From Aequorivita sinensis (lineage in GTDB: Bacteria; Bacteroidota; Bacteroidia; Flavobacteriales; Flavobacteriaceae), in NCBI RefSeq assembly GCF_006346335.1, contig NZ_VDMC01000004.1, positions 1 through 64,000 on the forward strand: a DNA stretch of 64,000 bases, in the 5' to 3' direction. Below are positions 1-8,200 of the stretch, in pieces (position 1 is the stretch's first letter; each line of letters opens with the position of its first letter). Below the pieces are notes generated by a model. That model was given only the letters and a program-made list of their open reading frames with translations, searched no databases and was not told the origin of the DNA. The position numbers were made by a program, and so were the translations under genes.

Positions 1-10
1 TGCAAAGATA
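1..10 (-). promoter_or_regulatory. possible -7 box of a gene left of the window
   Basis: Read on the minus strand the first ten bases contain TATCTTTG, a perfect match to the Bacteroidota -7 consensus TAnnTTTG. A TTG lies 15 nt further upstream, shorter than the usual 17-23 nt. The gene it would serve lies outside the window. Apart from this and the rpsT terminator I see nothing in bases 1-191. Confidence 0.35.
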
Positions 11-140
11 AAAGCATTTAGGGCACAATTTAGAGGAGTGAAAAACGTAGAATTCTTTCTGTATAGATTAACAACGATTTTTGCATAAACACAACAATTG
101 TTCTTGATCCTCAATAAAACCGAAAAGTTATTCTATAAAA

Positions 141-168
141 AAACCCTTTCAGTTTCCTGAAAGGGTTT
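141..168 (-). terminator. rpsT terminator hairpin
   Basis: A 12-bp perfect stem (141-152 with 157-168) around a 4-nt loop, flanked by A/T runs, lies 24 nt past the rpsT stop. It is a typical intrinsic terminator for the tRNA-Glu/rpsT transcript. Confidence 0.85.
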
Positions 169-191
169 TAAAAATTTTAATTAATCTAGAA

Positions 192-443
192 TTAAAGCGC
201 AGCTACATGCTTAGCCATATTCGACTTCAAGTTAGAAGCTTTATTCGAATGAATAATATTCTTCTTAGCCAATTTGTCGATCATAGAAACAATTGAAGGG
301 AACATTTTCTCAGCTTCCGACTTATCAGAAAGCTCTTGAAATCTCTTCATGGCATTACGAGCAGTTTTATGCTGATAACGGTTACGCAAGCGTTTAGCCT
401 CGTTGCTTCTAATTCTCTTTAATGCTGACTTGTGATTTGCCAT
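192..443 (-). CDS. rpsT: 30S ribosomal protein S20
   Basis: This is the 83-residue small-subunit protein S20, which binds 16S rRNA early in 30S assembly. The sequence is Lys/Arg/Ala-rich and helical, starting MANHKSALKRIR and with the typical NIIHSNKASNLKS segment near the C-terminus; the length is normal for the family. It sits 28 nt downstream of tRNA-Glu on the same strand with no visible promoter of its own, so it is probably co-transcribed with the tRNA, and a strong hairpin follows. The ATG start gives the family's standard N-terminus. Confidence 0.97.
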   Translation of the reverse strand: MANHKSALKRIRSNEAKRLRNRYQHKTARNAMKRFQELSDKSEAEKMFPSIVSMIDKLAKKNIIHSNKASNLKSNMAKHVAAL

Positions 444-471
444 TGTATTTTTATTTAATTCTAAATTTTTG

Positions 472-543
472 TAGTCCGTAGGGGAATCGAACCCCTGTTA
501 CCAGGATGAAAACCTGGCGTCCTAACCCCTAGACGAACGGACC
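472..543 (-). tRNA. tRNA-Glu(TTC)
   Basis: The minus strand folds into a complete cloverleaf. The acceptor arm starts GGTCCGT and ends ACGGACT, the anticodon stem CCAGG/CCTGG encloses loop TTTTCAT with anticodon TTC (Glu), and the T arm contains GTTCGAATC between AGGGG and CCCCT. CCA is not encoded. A consensus promoter lies just upstream and rpsT follows 28 nt downstream. Confidence 0.95.
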
Positions 544-565
544 ATTACATTGTTTAATGCGGGTG

Positions 566-595
566 CAAAAATACACCTTTTTTTTAATGTTCCAA
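566..595 (-). promoter_or_regulatory. promoter P1 of tRNA-Glu/rpsT
   Basis: On the minus strand there is a perfect Bacteroidota promoter: TTG (593-595), a 19-nt spacer, and -7 box TATTTTTG (566-573). Transcription should start about 4 nt downstream, leaving a leader of under 20 nt before the tRNA 5' end at 543. Confidence 0.85.
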
Positions 596-733
596 ATCCT
601 TTTTAAAAAATTTTTAAAATTTTAATCAGGATTATGAAAAAGAACTTTTTTAATCAATCTCCCCTGTTCGAAAACAAAACTAATTGTCTAAAATAACCGG
701 TTTAATCGTGCATTATATTTTCAAATGCGGGTG

Positions 734-763
734 CAAAAATATACCTTTTTTTCAATACTCCAA
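734..763 (-). promoter_or_regulatory. promoter P2, second copy of the tRNA-Glu promoter
   Basis: TTG (761-763), a 19-nt spacer and TATTTTTG (734-741) repeat the architecture of P1 exactly. The flanks are also alike: both copies have CACCCGCATT directly after the -7 box and similar A/T-rich tracts upstream. P2 begins within 30 nt of the proS stop codon. It could add transcription into tRNA-Glu, or be left over from a duplicated tRNA unit. Confidence 0.75.
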
Positions 764-790
764 AATGTTTTGAAAAATTTTTTGAAAAAA

Positions 791-2266
791 TTAATATGCT
801 TTTGCAAAAAGCACTTTTCCAGTCGATGGTTTACCTGTAACCATACAAGTTCCCGCTACCTTCTCACCATCTAAAGGAATACATCTAATTGTAGCTTTTG
901 TTTCGTTCTTAATTTTCTCTTCAGTTTCTATAGTTCCATCCCAGTGGGCTAGTATAAAACCTCCTTTGGTCTCTAAAACCTCTTTAAACTCTCCATATGA
1001 TGACACCTCGGTTGTATTCTCTGTTCTGTATGCAACAGCTTTATCAAAAAGATTTTTTTGAATTTCATCCATTAAAGACTTCACCTTTTCCACTACATCT
1101 TCATTAGAGATGAATTCTTTTGTTAGCGTATCTCTCCTTGCCAATTCTACAGTACCCTTTTCAACATCTCTAGGACCAATTGCAATACGCACAGGAACTC
1201 CTTTTAATTCGTATTCATTAAACTTCCAACCTGGCTTTTGAGTATCGCGGTTATCGTATTTTACTCTAATACCTTGCGACCTAAGTTTCTTCATTAATTC
1301 TAAAGCAACTTCGTTTACTGCTTCAAATTCTTCATCTTTTCTATAAATAGGAACGATTACAACTTGATCTGGAGCCAAATTTGGAGGCAACACCAATCCG
1401 TTGTCATCACTATGTGTCATAACTAAAGCCCCCATTAAACGTGTAGACACACCCCAAGATGTAGCCCATACGTAATCTAACGCACCATCTTTTGCGGCAA
1501 ATTTCACATCAAAAGCCTTAGCAAAATTCTGACCTAAAAAGTGAGATGTTCCCGCTTGAAGCGCCTTCCCATCTTGCATTAAAGCTTCAATACAATATGT
1601 TTCTAAAGCACCAGCAAAGCGTTCACTTTCAGTTTTAGTTCCTTTTACTACTGGTATAGCCATATAGTTTTCAGCAAAATCCGAATATACATTCATCATT
1701 TGTTCTGCTTCTGCTATAGCTTCTTCTTTAGTGGCGTGAGCAGTATGCCCTTCTTGCCATAAAAACTCGGCAGTACGTAAAAACAAACGTGTACGCATTT
1801 CCCATCGCACCACATTTGCCCATTGGTTTATCAATAATGGTAAATCTCTATAAGATTGAATCCACTTTCTATAGGTATCCCAAATAATAGTTTCCGATGT
1901 TGGACGTACGATTAATTCCTCTTCTAGTTTAGCATCTGGATCTACAACAATTCCGCTTCCATCCTCAGCATTCTTTAATCTATAATGAGTAACAACTGCA
2001 CATTCCTTAGCAAATCCGTCAACGTGACTTGCCTCTTTACTGAAATAAGATTTTGGTATAAATAAAGGGAAGTAAGCATTTTGATGTCCTGTTTCTTTAA
2101 ACATTCTATCCAATTCAGCTTGCATACGCTCCCAAATTGCATATCCGTATGGTTTAATCACCATACAACCTCTCACAGCTGAGTTTTCAGCTAGGTCTGC
2201 TTTGATTACCAGTTCGTTATACCATTTCGAGTAATCTTCTTCGCGTGTAGTTAATTTCTTTGCCAT
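791..2266 (-). CDS. proS: prolyl-tRNA synthetase (archaeal/eukaryal type)
   Basis: Class II aminoacyl-tRNA synthetase charging tRNA-Pro. At 491 residues it is the short ProS type 3, without the bacterial INS editing insertion. Motif 2 is visible as VVRWEMRTR with [19 protein letters not shown] following, the [10 protein letters not shown] segment precedes it, and an anticodon-binding domain follows (about residues 300-410). The C-terminal zinc-like domain ends in KAY, as in eukaryote-like ProRS. A consensus promoter lies 56 nt upstream of the ATG. It is divergent from the following lipoprotein gene. Confidence 0.97.
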   Translation of the reverse strand: MAKKLTTREEDYSKWYNELVIKADLAENSAVRGCMVIKPYGYAIWERMQAELDRMFKETGHQNAYFPLFIPKSYFSKEASHVDGFAKECAVVTHYRLKNAEDGSGIVVDPDAKLEEELIVRPTSETIIWDTYRKWIQSYRDLPLLINQWANVVRWEMRTRLFLRTAEFLWQEGHTAHATKEEAIAEAEQMMNVYSDFAENYMAIPVVKGTKTESERFAGALETYCIEALMQDGKALQAGTSHFLGQNFAKAFDVKFAAKDGALDYVWATSWGVSTRLMGALVMTHSDDNGLVLPPNLAPDQVVIVPIYRKDEEFEAVNEVALELMKKLRSQGIRVKYDNRDTQKPGWKFNEYELKGVPVRIAIGPRDVEKGTVELARRDTLTKEFISNEDVVEKVKSLMDEIQKNLFDKAVAYRTENTTEVSSYGEFKEVLETKGGFILAHWDGTIETEEKIKNETKATIRCIPLDGEKVAGTCMVTGKPSTGKVLFAKAY

Positions 2267-2321
2267 AGGCCGGGTTTTGGCACAAAAGTTGCACCTATGT
2301 TAAATGATTAGTTATTGTCCG

Positions 2322-2352
2322 CAAAACTACTTATTTTTATAATGTCCAACAA
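2322..2352 (-). promoter_or_regulatory. proS promoter
   Basis: On the minus strand TAGTTTTG (2322-2329) matches TAnnTTTG. TTG elements lie at spacers of 17 nt (2347-2349) and 20 nt (2350-2352). The proS ATG is 56 nt downstream. Confidence 0.7.
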
Positions 2353-2368
2353 TTAAATTACCCAAGAT

Positions 2369-3415
2369 ATGTTCACTCAAAAATTCAATATAAAACGTTT
2401 CACCCCGATAGCATTTGCAGGAGCTTTAGTCCTTTTACTATCGTCCTGTGGAACTCACAATAACGGCTATTACGACTCGGATGGTATTTATGCATCGGGA
2501 AATCAATCTCGCACTGAAAGCTACGACGACAACCCATCGAGCGAAAAAGCTAATTACTACCAACAATACTTCAAAAGCAAAGCTGAATCCATTTCAGAGA
2601 TGCCTGAAGAGGGCGCTATTTTTACTGATATCGAAGCCTACGCTACTACAGAGCGTTTAGACGATGAAGGATATATAGTTATTGAAGATAATTACGAAGA
2701 TGAAGGTTATGGCGCTTGGGGAAGCAACACAGAAGATATTACTGTAAATATTTACAACTATGGCGGACATGGATATGGCTTTTATCATAGGCCTTATTGG
2801 TATGGTGGATATTGGGGACACTCTTATTACACACCTTTTTGGGGAATAAATTATGGTTGGGGTTATCCTTATTATGGTTACGGATATGGTTACCCGTATT
2901 ATGGATATGGCTACTACCACCCGCACTATTACAACAATTATTATTACAATAACCACTATTACAATGGTGTGTCATATAATCGCGGACGAAGAAATACTGA
3001 CTACAGTAGATCACAAGCTCGTGGACGATCTAACAATGTTTCAACCAGAAACTCGTCTTATAGCAGATCAGAAACTACTCGCAGAATAAATAGAAATAGT
3101 GTTCGCGCGAATTCTAATACGCGCTCATCAAACAACAGCACTATTAGAAGTGGAAACACACGTTCAAACAACACTAGGTCAACACCTGTTATTAGAAACA
3201 ACAGAAATACAAGACCTAGCGCTACTCCTACAATTCGAAACACACGTACCAATAGAAATAGTAGTTACTCACAGCCTACAAGAAGTAATAGCAACACTAC
3301 AAGAAATAGTACATTCTCTTCTCCTTCAAGAAGTAGTAGCTCTGGTTCTATGAGAAGTTCTGGTGGCAGCACTCGTTCTAGTGGAGGCTCAAGAAGTAGC
3401 GGCGGAAGAGGATAA
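2369..3415 (+). CDS. Tyr/Gly-rich, Ser/Arg/Asn-rich lipoprotein of unknown function
   Basis: I do not recognise a functional family. The N-terminus is a lipoprotein signal with lipobox LSSC at about residues 24-27, so the mature protein should be anchored in the outer membrane. An acidic stretch (about residues 35-125) is followed by a very aromatic Tyr/Gly/Trp/His segment (about 130-200) and a long low-complexity Arg/Ser/Asn/Thr tail ending in repeated RSSGG units. Such composition suggests an unstructured, basic surface segment. Other-frame open reading frames here are by-products of the low complexity. Similar adhesive-looking lipoproteins occur in flavobacteria, but the role is not known to me. 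Confidence 0.85.
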   Translation: MFTQKFNIKRFTPIAFAGALVLLLSSCGTHNNGYYDSDGIYASGNQSRTESYDDNPSSEKANYYQQYFKSKAESISEMPEEGAIFTDIEAYATTERLDDEGYIVIEDNYEDEGYGAWGSNTEDITVNIYNYGGHGYGFYHRPYWYGGYWGHSYYTPFWGINYGWGYPYYGYGYGYPYYGYGYYHPHYYNNYYYNNHYYNGVSYNRGRRNTDYSRSQARGRSNNVSTRNSSYSRSETTRRINRNSVRANSNTRSSNNSTIRSGNTRSNNTRSTPVIRNNRNTRPSATPTIRNTRTNRNSSYSQPTRSNSNTTRNSTFSSPSRSSSSGSMRSSGGSTRSSGGSRSSGGRG

Positions 3416-3513
3416 CATTAAACGCTATGGTTTATATAAAACTCATCGATTATAGTATTTATCACTAGCGTAGAATATCCTTAATAACGGAATATCAATT
3501 TCAAAATTCTAAC

Positions 3514-3563
3514 AATGCCCATTAAACATTTCATCTTTATTCGAAATGCTTATTTTGGGCATT
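3514..3563 (+). terminator. nested hairpin between lipoprotein and porin genes
   Basis: AATGCCCA (3514-3521) pairs with TGGGCATT (3556-3563), and inside it CATTTC pairs with GAAATG. A T-rich run follows. It probably ends the upstream transcript, but it lies only 35 nt before the next ATG and could also be a 5' leader structure. Confidence 0.45.
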
Positions 3564-3597
3564 ATCTTTTAATAAAATTTTAATCAATATCATCAAA

Positions 3598-5127
3598 ATG
3601 AAAAGAATTGCATTATTAATAACATTAGGCATCTGTTTTGCAACTTCTCAAGCTCAAGACATATCAGACGGTTTGCGCTATAGCAGCAACCAAAACCTTG
3701 GAACAGCTCGATATACAGCTTTAAGTGGTTCAATGGGTGCCTTGGGTGGCGATTTTTCTGCCATCAGTTCAAACCCTGCTTCAGGAGCAGTTTTTTTAAC
3801 TTCTACCCTTTCACTTTCTTCGGCTTTCAACAACATAAATAATAGCAGCAATTATTTTAACAATGAAGAAGAGGCTTCTAAAACTGATTTTTCTCTAAAT
3901 CAATTAGGTGCTATTTTCGTGATAAACAATGCAAATGAAGAATCCTCCTTTAAAAAGTTTACTATTGGATTAAATTACAATCAGTCAAACAACTTTGAAA
4001 ACCAGCTCTTTATTGCAGGAACTGGAAATAACACTATCGGTAATTTCTTTTTAGAACAAGCGCAAGGAATGCCTTTAAACCTATTAGACTTAAGATCTGG
4101 AGAAACAATTACAGATCTATATCAATACTTAGGTGAAACTGAAGGTAGTGCAGCACAAAATGCTTTTTTAGGCTATCAAGGTTTTCTATTTGACCCTTTA
4201 GATCCTGGTAATCCCTTAAATACTGAATACATTTCAAATATAGCCGGAGGAGTATTTAACCAGGAATACTCATATCTTTCACAGGGATACAATAGTAAGT
4301 TTACTATTAATTTTGCCACTCAGGTTACAAATAACTTATACTTTGGAGCAAATATAAACACCCACACTATTGAATACGACCAAAGTACATTTCTATTAGA
4401 AAAGAATAATAATCCGGGCTCTATTGTAAGAAGCGTAGGATTTGAGAACAACCTTTCGGTTACAGGCTCTGGTATCTCTGCTCAAATAGGTGGTATTGCT
4501 AAAGTAGCGAACAATCTTAGATTAGGATTAAGCTTCGACACTCCTACTTGGTATCAGATAGCTGAAGAAACAACTCAATCCCTTAAAAGCAGTCGTGTTT
4601 TTGAAGGAAAAACGCTTAATGAATATATAGATCCGAGAGTAATTAATGTTTATGAAGATTACAACCTTAAAACTCCTGCAAAGGTTACTGCAAGTGCCGC
4701 TTATATTTTTGGTCAAAGCGGATTAATAAGCTTTGATTATTCTTACAAAGATTACTCTTCTATTAAATTTAGCCGTTTAAACAATTATTATGACCCATAT
4801 TTTGATATGATGAATAACAATATTAAAAATACTTTAAAAGCAGCTTCTAAATTTAATGCAGGTGCAGAATACCGTATTAATCAATTAAGCTTACGAGGAG
4901 GGTTTCACTATGAAGAAACTCCTTATAAAAATAGTGAGGTTATGGGAGACTTAACAGGGTTTTCTTTAGGTGCAGGGTATAATTTTGGACGATTTAATGC
5001 AGACATTGCATATTCTCGATCAGAACAAGAAAGAAACCAACAATTGTATTCTATTGGATTAACTGATACCGCTTTAATAAACTCAGTTTACAACAACTTT
5101 ATATTGTCATTGAGTTTTAATTTATAA
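3598..5127 (+). CDS. OmpP1/FadL-family outer-membrane transport protein
   Basis: A 509-residue beta-barrel protein of the FadL/OmpP1 family, which moves hydrophobic compounds such as fatty acids across the outer membrane. A signal peptide ends at SQAQ (about residue 20). The mature N-terminus has the family pattern of Bacteroidota members: GTARYTALSGSMGALGGDFSAI followed by SNPAS. The rest alternates amphipathic strands, and the last residues (FILSLSFNL) form a C-terminal beta-signal ending in an aromatic-x-hydrophobic pattern. The substrate cannot be inferred. A perfect palindromic terminator follows. Confidence 0.9.
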   Translation: MKRIALLITLGICFATSQAQDISDGLRYSSNQNLGTARYTALSGSMGALGGDFSAISSNPASGAVFLTSTLSLSSAFNNINNSSNYFNNEEEASKTDFSLNQLGAIFVINNANEESSFKKFTIGLNYNQSNNFENQLFIAGTGNNTIGNFFLEQAQGMPLNLLDLRSGETITDLYQYLGETEGSAAQNAFLGYQGFLFDPLDPGNPLNTEYISNIAGGVFNQEYSYLSQGYNSKFTINFATQVTNNLYFGANINTHTIEYDQSTFLLEKNNNPGSIVRSVGFENNLSVTGSGISAQIGGIAKVANNLRLGLSFDTPTWYQIAEETTQSLKSSRVFEGKTLNEYIDPRVINVYEDYNLKTPAKVTASAAYIFGQSGLISFDYSYKDYSSIKFSRLNNYYDPYFDMMNNNIKNTLKAASKFNAGAEYRINQLSLRGGFHYEETPYKNSEVMGDLTGFSLGAGYNFGRFNADIAYSRSEQERNQQLYSIGLTDTALINSVYNNFILSLSFNL

Positions 5128-5173
5128 TTACAAAACCATTTTATAGACTAAACACATATAGTTCTTTGAAAGC

Positions 5174-5209
5174 AAAAAGCCTCCACATTACGTAATGTGG
5201 AGGCTTTTT
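5174..5209. terminator. bidirectional terminator
   Basis: A perfect 36-nt palindrome starting AAAAAGCCTCC and ending in TTTTT separates two convergent genes. It can serve the porin gene on the plus strand and the adhesin gene on the minus strand. Confidence 0.9.
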
Positions 5210-5228
5210 GTTTATTACTCTATTATAC

Positions 5229-8200
5229 TTATCGTTTTAAGGTGAAATGTCCTGTAAACACTTTCGGCATATCATCTTCTTTATACTCAACTCTAAACCA
5301 ATAATCACTTGAAGGCATTGGTTTTCCGTTAAACGTTCCATCCCAACCTTCTCCAATTGGACTTAACTGTTTTAGAAGTTTTCCGTAACGGTCAAAGATG
5401 AAAATCTTAGCAGTAGGATCTGCAGTTCCAATTCCAATAATATTCCAAGTATCGTGGTAGCCATCTTCGTTTGGAGTAAAATATAATGGATAATCAACTA
5501 CTCCAACTTCAATAGTTACGCTTCCACATCCGTTTACATCTCTTATAGTAACAGTATGTATACCTGGTGATACTCCCTCGAAAACATTATTTGTTTGGAA
5601 AGGCCCATTATCTAGTTGATAAACATATTCTCCTAATCCTTGAGCAGAAACTTCAATGGCATGTGGGTTAGCAAAAGCGGACGTTATAACTTCAGCACTA
5701 TAAACTAAAGGTGGAGATGAAAGGACAACAGTTGTTACAGCCGTAATTTCACATCCCGAAGCTATTTCGGTTATAATCACACTATACTCACCTGCTTCTA
5801 ATGCTATTATAGAAGCTCCAGTTTCACCTGGAATCATAACACCATTCAACATCCATTGGAAGGTATAATTATTAGGATTTAGCCCCGTGTCGATTAATGG
5901 AGGAGAAGTCTGGCCATCTTCGTTTTCAATAGGATTGCCATTCTCATCTACACATAACCTGTATTCGTCTTCTAAATTTACTTTAGGTAATTCTTGTACT
6001 TTTAAAATAACCTCAACTACTTCAAAACATTTTGGGTCGTATTGGTTTTCGCTATTGGTCACTCTAGCATAAATCACCTGAGGATTGATTACGTTATAGT
6101 AAGGGAATGAAATTGCGTTTATATTATTTAAAGCATTTTCATAAGTTTCAAAATAACTAATCAAATAAATGTTTGGATCTTGTCCAACTAATATTTGATT
6201 ACGAAGCGTTACAACATCAGGATTCGTTAGGTCTTCTAAATCAAATTCGGCGATGCCATCATTTGCCTCAAAGTTGTCACACACTATAAGTGGATTAGGT
6301 GTGTTTGCAATAGCGCCTTCTTGAACAATTAATTCAAAACTTTGATTTCCACCTATAAAACAACCCGTTAGTGAATTTTCAATTCGCGTGTAAATAGTTT
6401 GTGGAGACTCTGGGTTACCAGCTAAATCTCTGTTTTGATGTGCTGTCGTATTTATAATTTGATTAATTCCGTTGGCAGCATCAGTAGCATCCAAATAAAA
6501 ACTTACCATTAAATTAAAAGCTGATTGCTCTCCTAATATTTCTGGAATTTTAGTGGTTAGATCGAATTCTGCTACACCATCTGTATTAATTTCACATATA
6601 ATATAAGGTGATACTATAGCACTATCATCTGGTACAGGATCCACAATCAATTCAAGTTTTACAATTTCAAAACAAGAACTATCTGGATTGCTTCCTTTAA
6701 CATATATAGTCTGTGGATTGCTAATATTTTGATAGCTTTCTGGGTTTGGAATTTGATCTATTCCGTTGAATGCATTGTCGTAACTTTCGTAATACGTTAC
6801 ATCCCATGCACCACCGTTAAGAATTACCTCTTCTCTTATAGTTAAATCAAATATTTCAACTTCATCATCAGGTCCAGGACCTACCACAATATTCTCATCA
6901 CACAATCTTATAGGTTGTGGCTCTACTAAGTCTGGATTAGGTAACACTCGTAACAATAATGTTGTGAACGCAACACAGCCTGTTGAACCATCTTCTACTC
7001 TTACATAAAGAGTTTGTGGGTTTACAGTGTTAACGAATGCAGTATCCGGATCAATTTTATTGATATTATTTTGAGCATCGTTTTCATTTAAAAAGTAACT
7101 AACTCCCATTCCTGGAGCACCATTTGTTATTTCGGAATTCTTAAGCGTTAAATCAAATGTTGTAAACCCATCGTTTATAGGACCTAAATCCTCACAAAGC
7201 TCAAAAGGAGTAGGATCAACTATAGATACAGCTCTAGATACAATTAGCGTAAACTTTCCTACAGTATAGCAATCAGATCCATCGATATAAGCCAAACGAA
7301 CAAAAATATCTTGTGGGTTTGTAACGTTTGTATAAGTTTCGGGCACACCAATTGGATTCAGTCCTGATTGAGCATCTTCAAGAGTCGTGTGGTACGACAA
7401 TTCAAGTTGCGTAGGATCTTGTGAGCCATAAATTAAAGGTTCTTGCACCGTTAAATCAAATTCCGCAAAACCATTACCATCAGGATCACAAGCTATCAAG
7501 TCTGGTAAATCTAATGGTACTATCGGACTTGGTTTTACAATTAAATCTAATGGCACTACTTTAAAACATCCACTTGTATTTGGTGGTAAATCAAAAGAAG
7601 CTCTTGCGTAAATCGTTTGGTTAAAAGCAACAATATTTTGAAATGGAGACGCCAATGGGAAAGTTCCATTATTTGCATCGATTAATGTTTCGTGATAAGT
7701 CACCACTATAGAAGGATCCCCTCCTGCAATTTCATCGCTTTTTAGGGTCAAATCAAATTCGGCAAAACCATCGTGGTCTACGTCACATACTTCTAATGGA
7801 GTAGGCTCTACAACTGTAGGAACAGGAAGCACCTTTAGAAGCAACTCTGTAGTTGCCACACATCCAGTTTGACCTTCTACAGCCACGTAAATTGTATAAG
7901 GTGTGATTCCAAATCCACCACCATCAACTGGGTTAGTATAAGTTGTTGGGTTTGGAATTGGATTGTCATTTTGTAAATCAACTAAAGTTTCAAAATACTT
8001 AACAGTTAATGTAGCATCGCCATTTGTGATAAATGCGTTATTAGTTGTAAGATTGAAAGTTGAAATTCTATCCGTATCACTTCCACTTTCCAAATCATCA
8101 CAAAGCTCCATTGCATCAGGATCTTGAATTATTGGGAATTCACCTAGAATCACATCAAACTCACTGATTCTTGCACAAAGAGTGATATTGTTTTCTAAGC

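Noticed and set aside
2448-3353. Several open frames on both strands inside the Tyr/Gly-rich lipoprotein gene
   Set aside because: They arise from low-complexity repeats in other frames, lack recognisable domains and have biased compositions that mirror the real gene.
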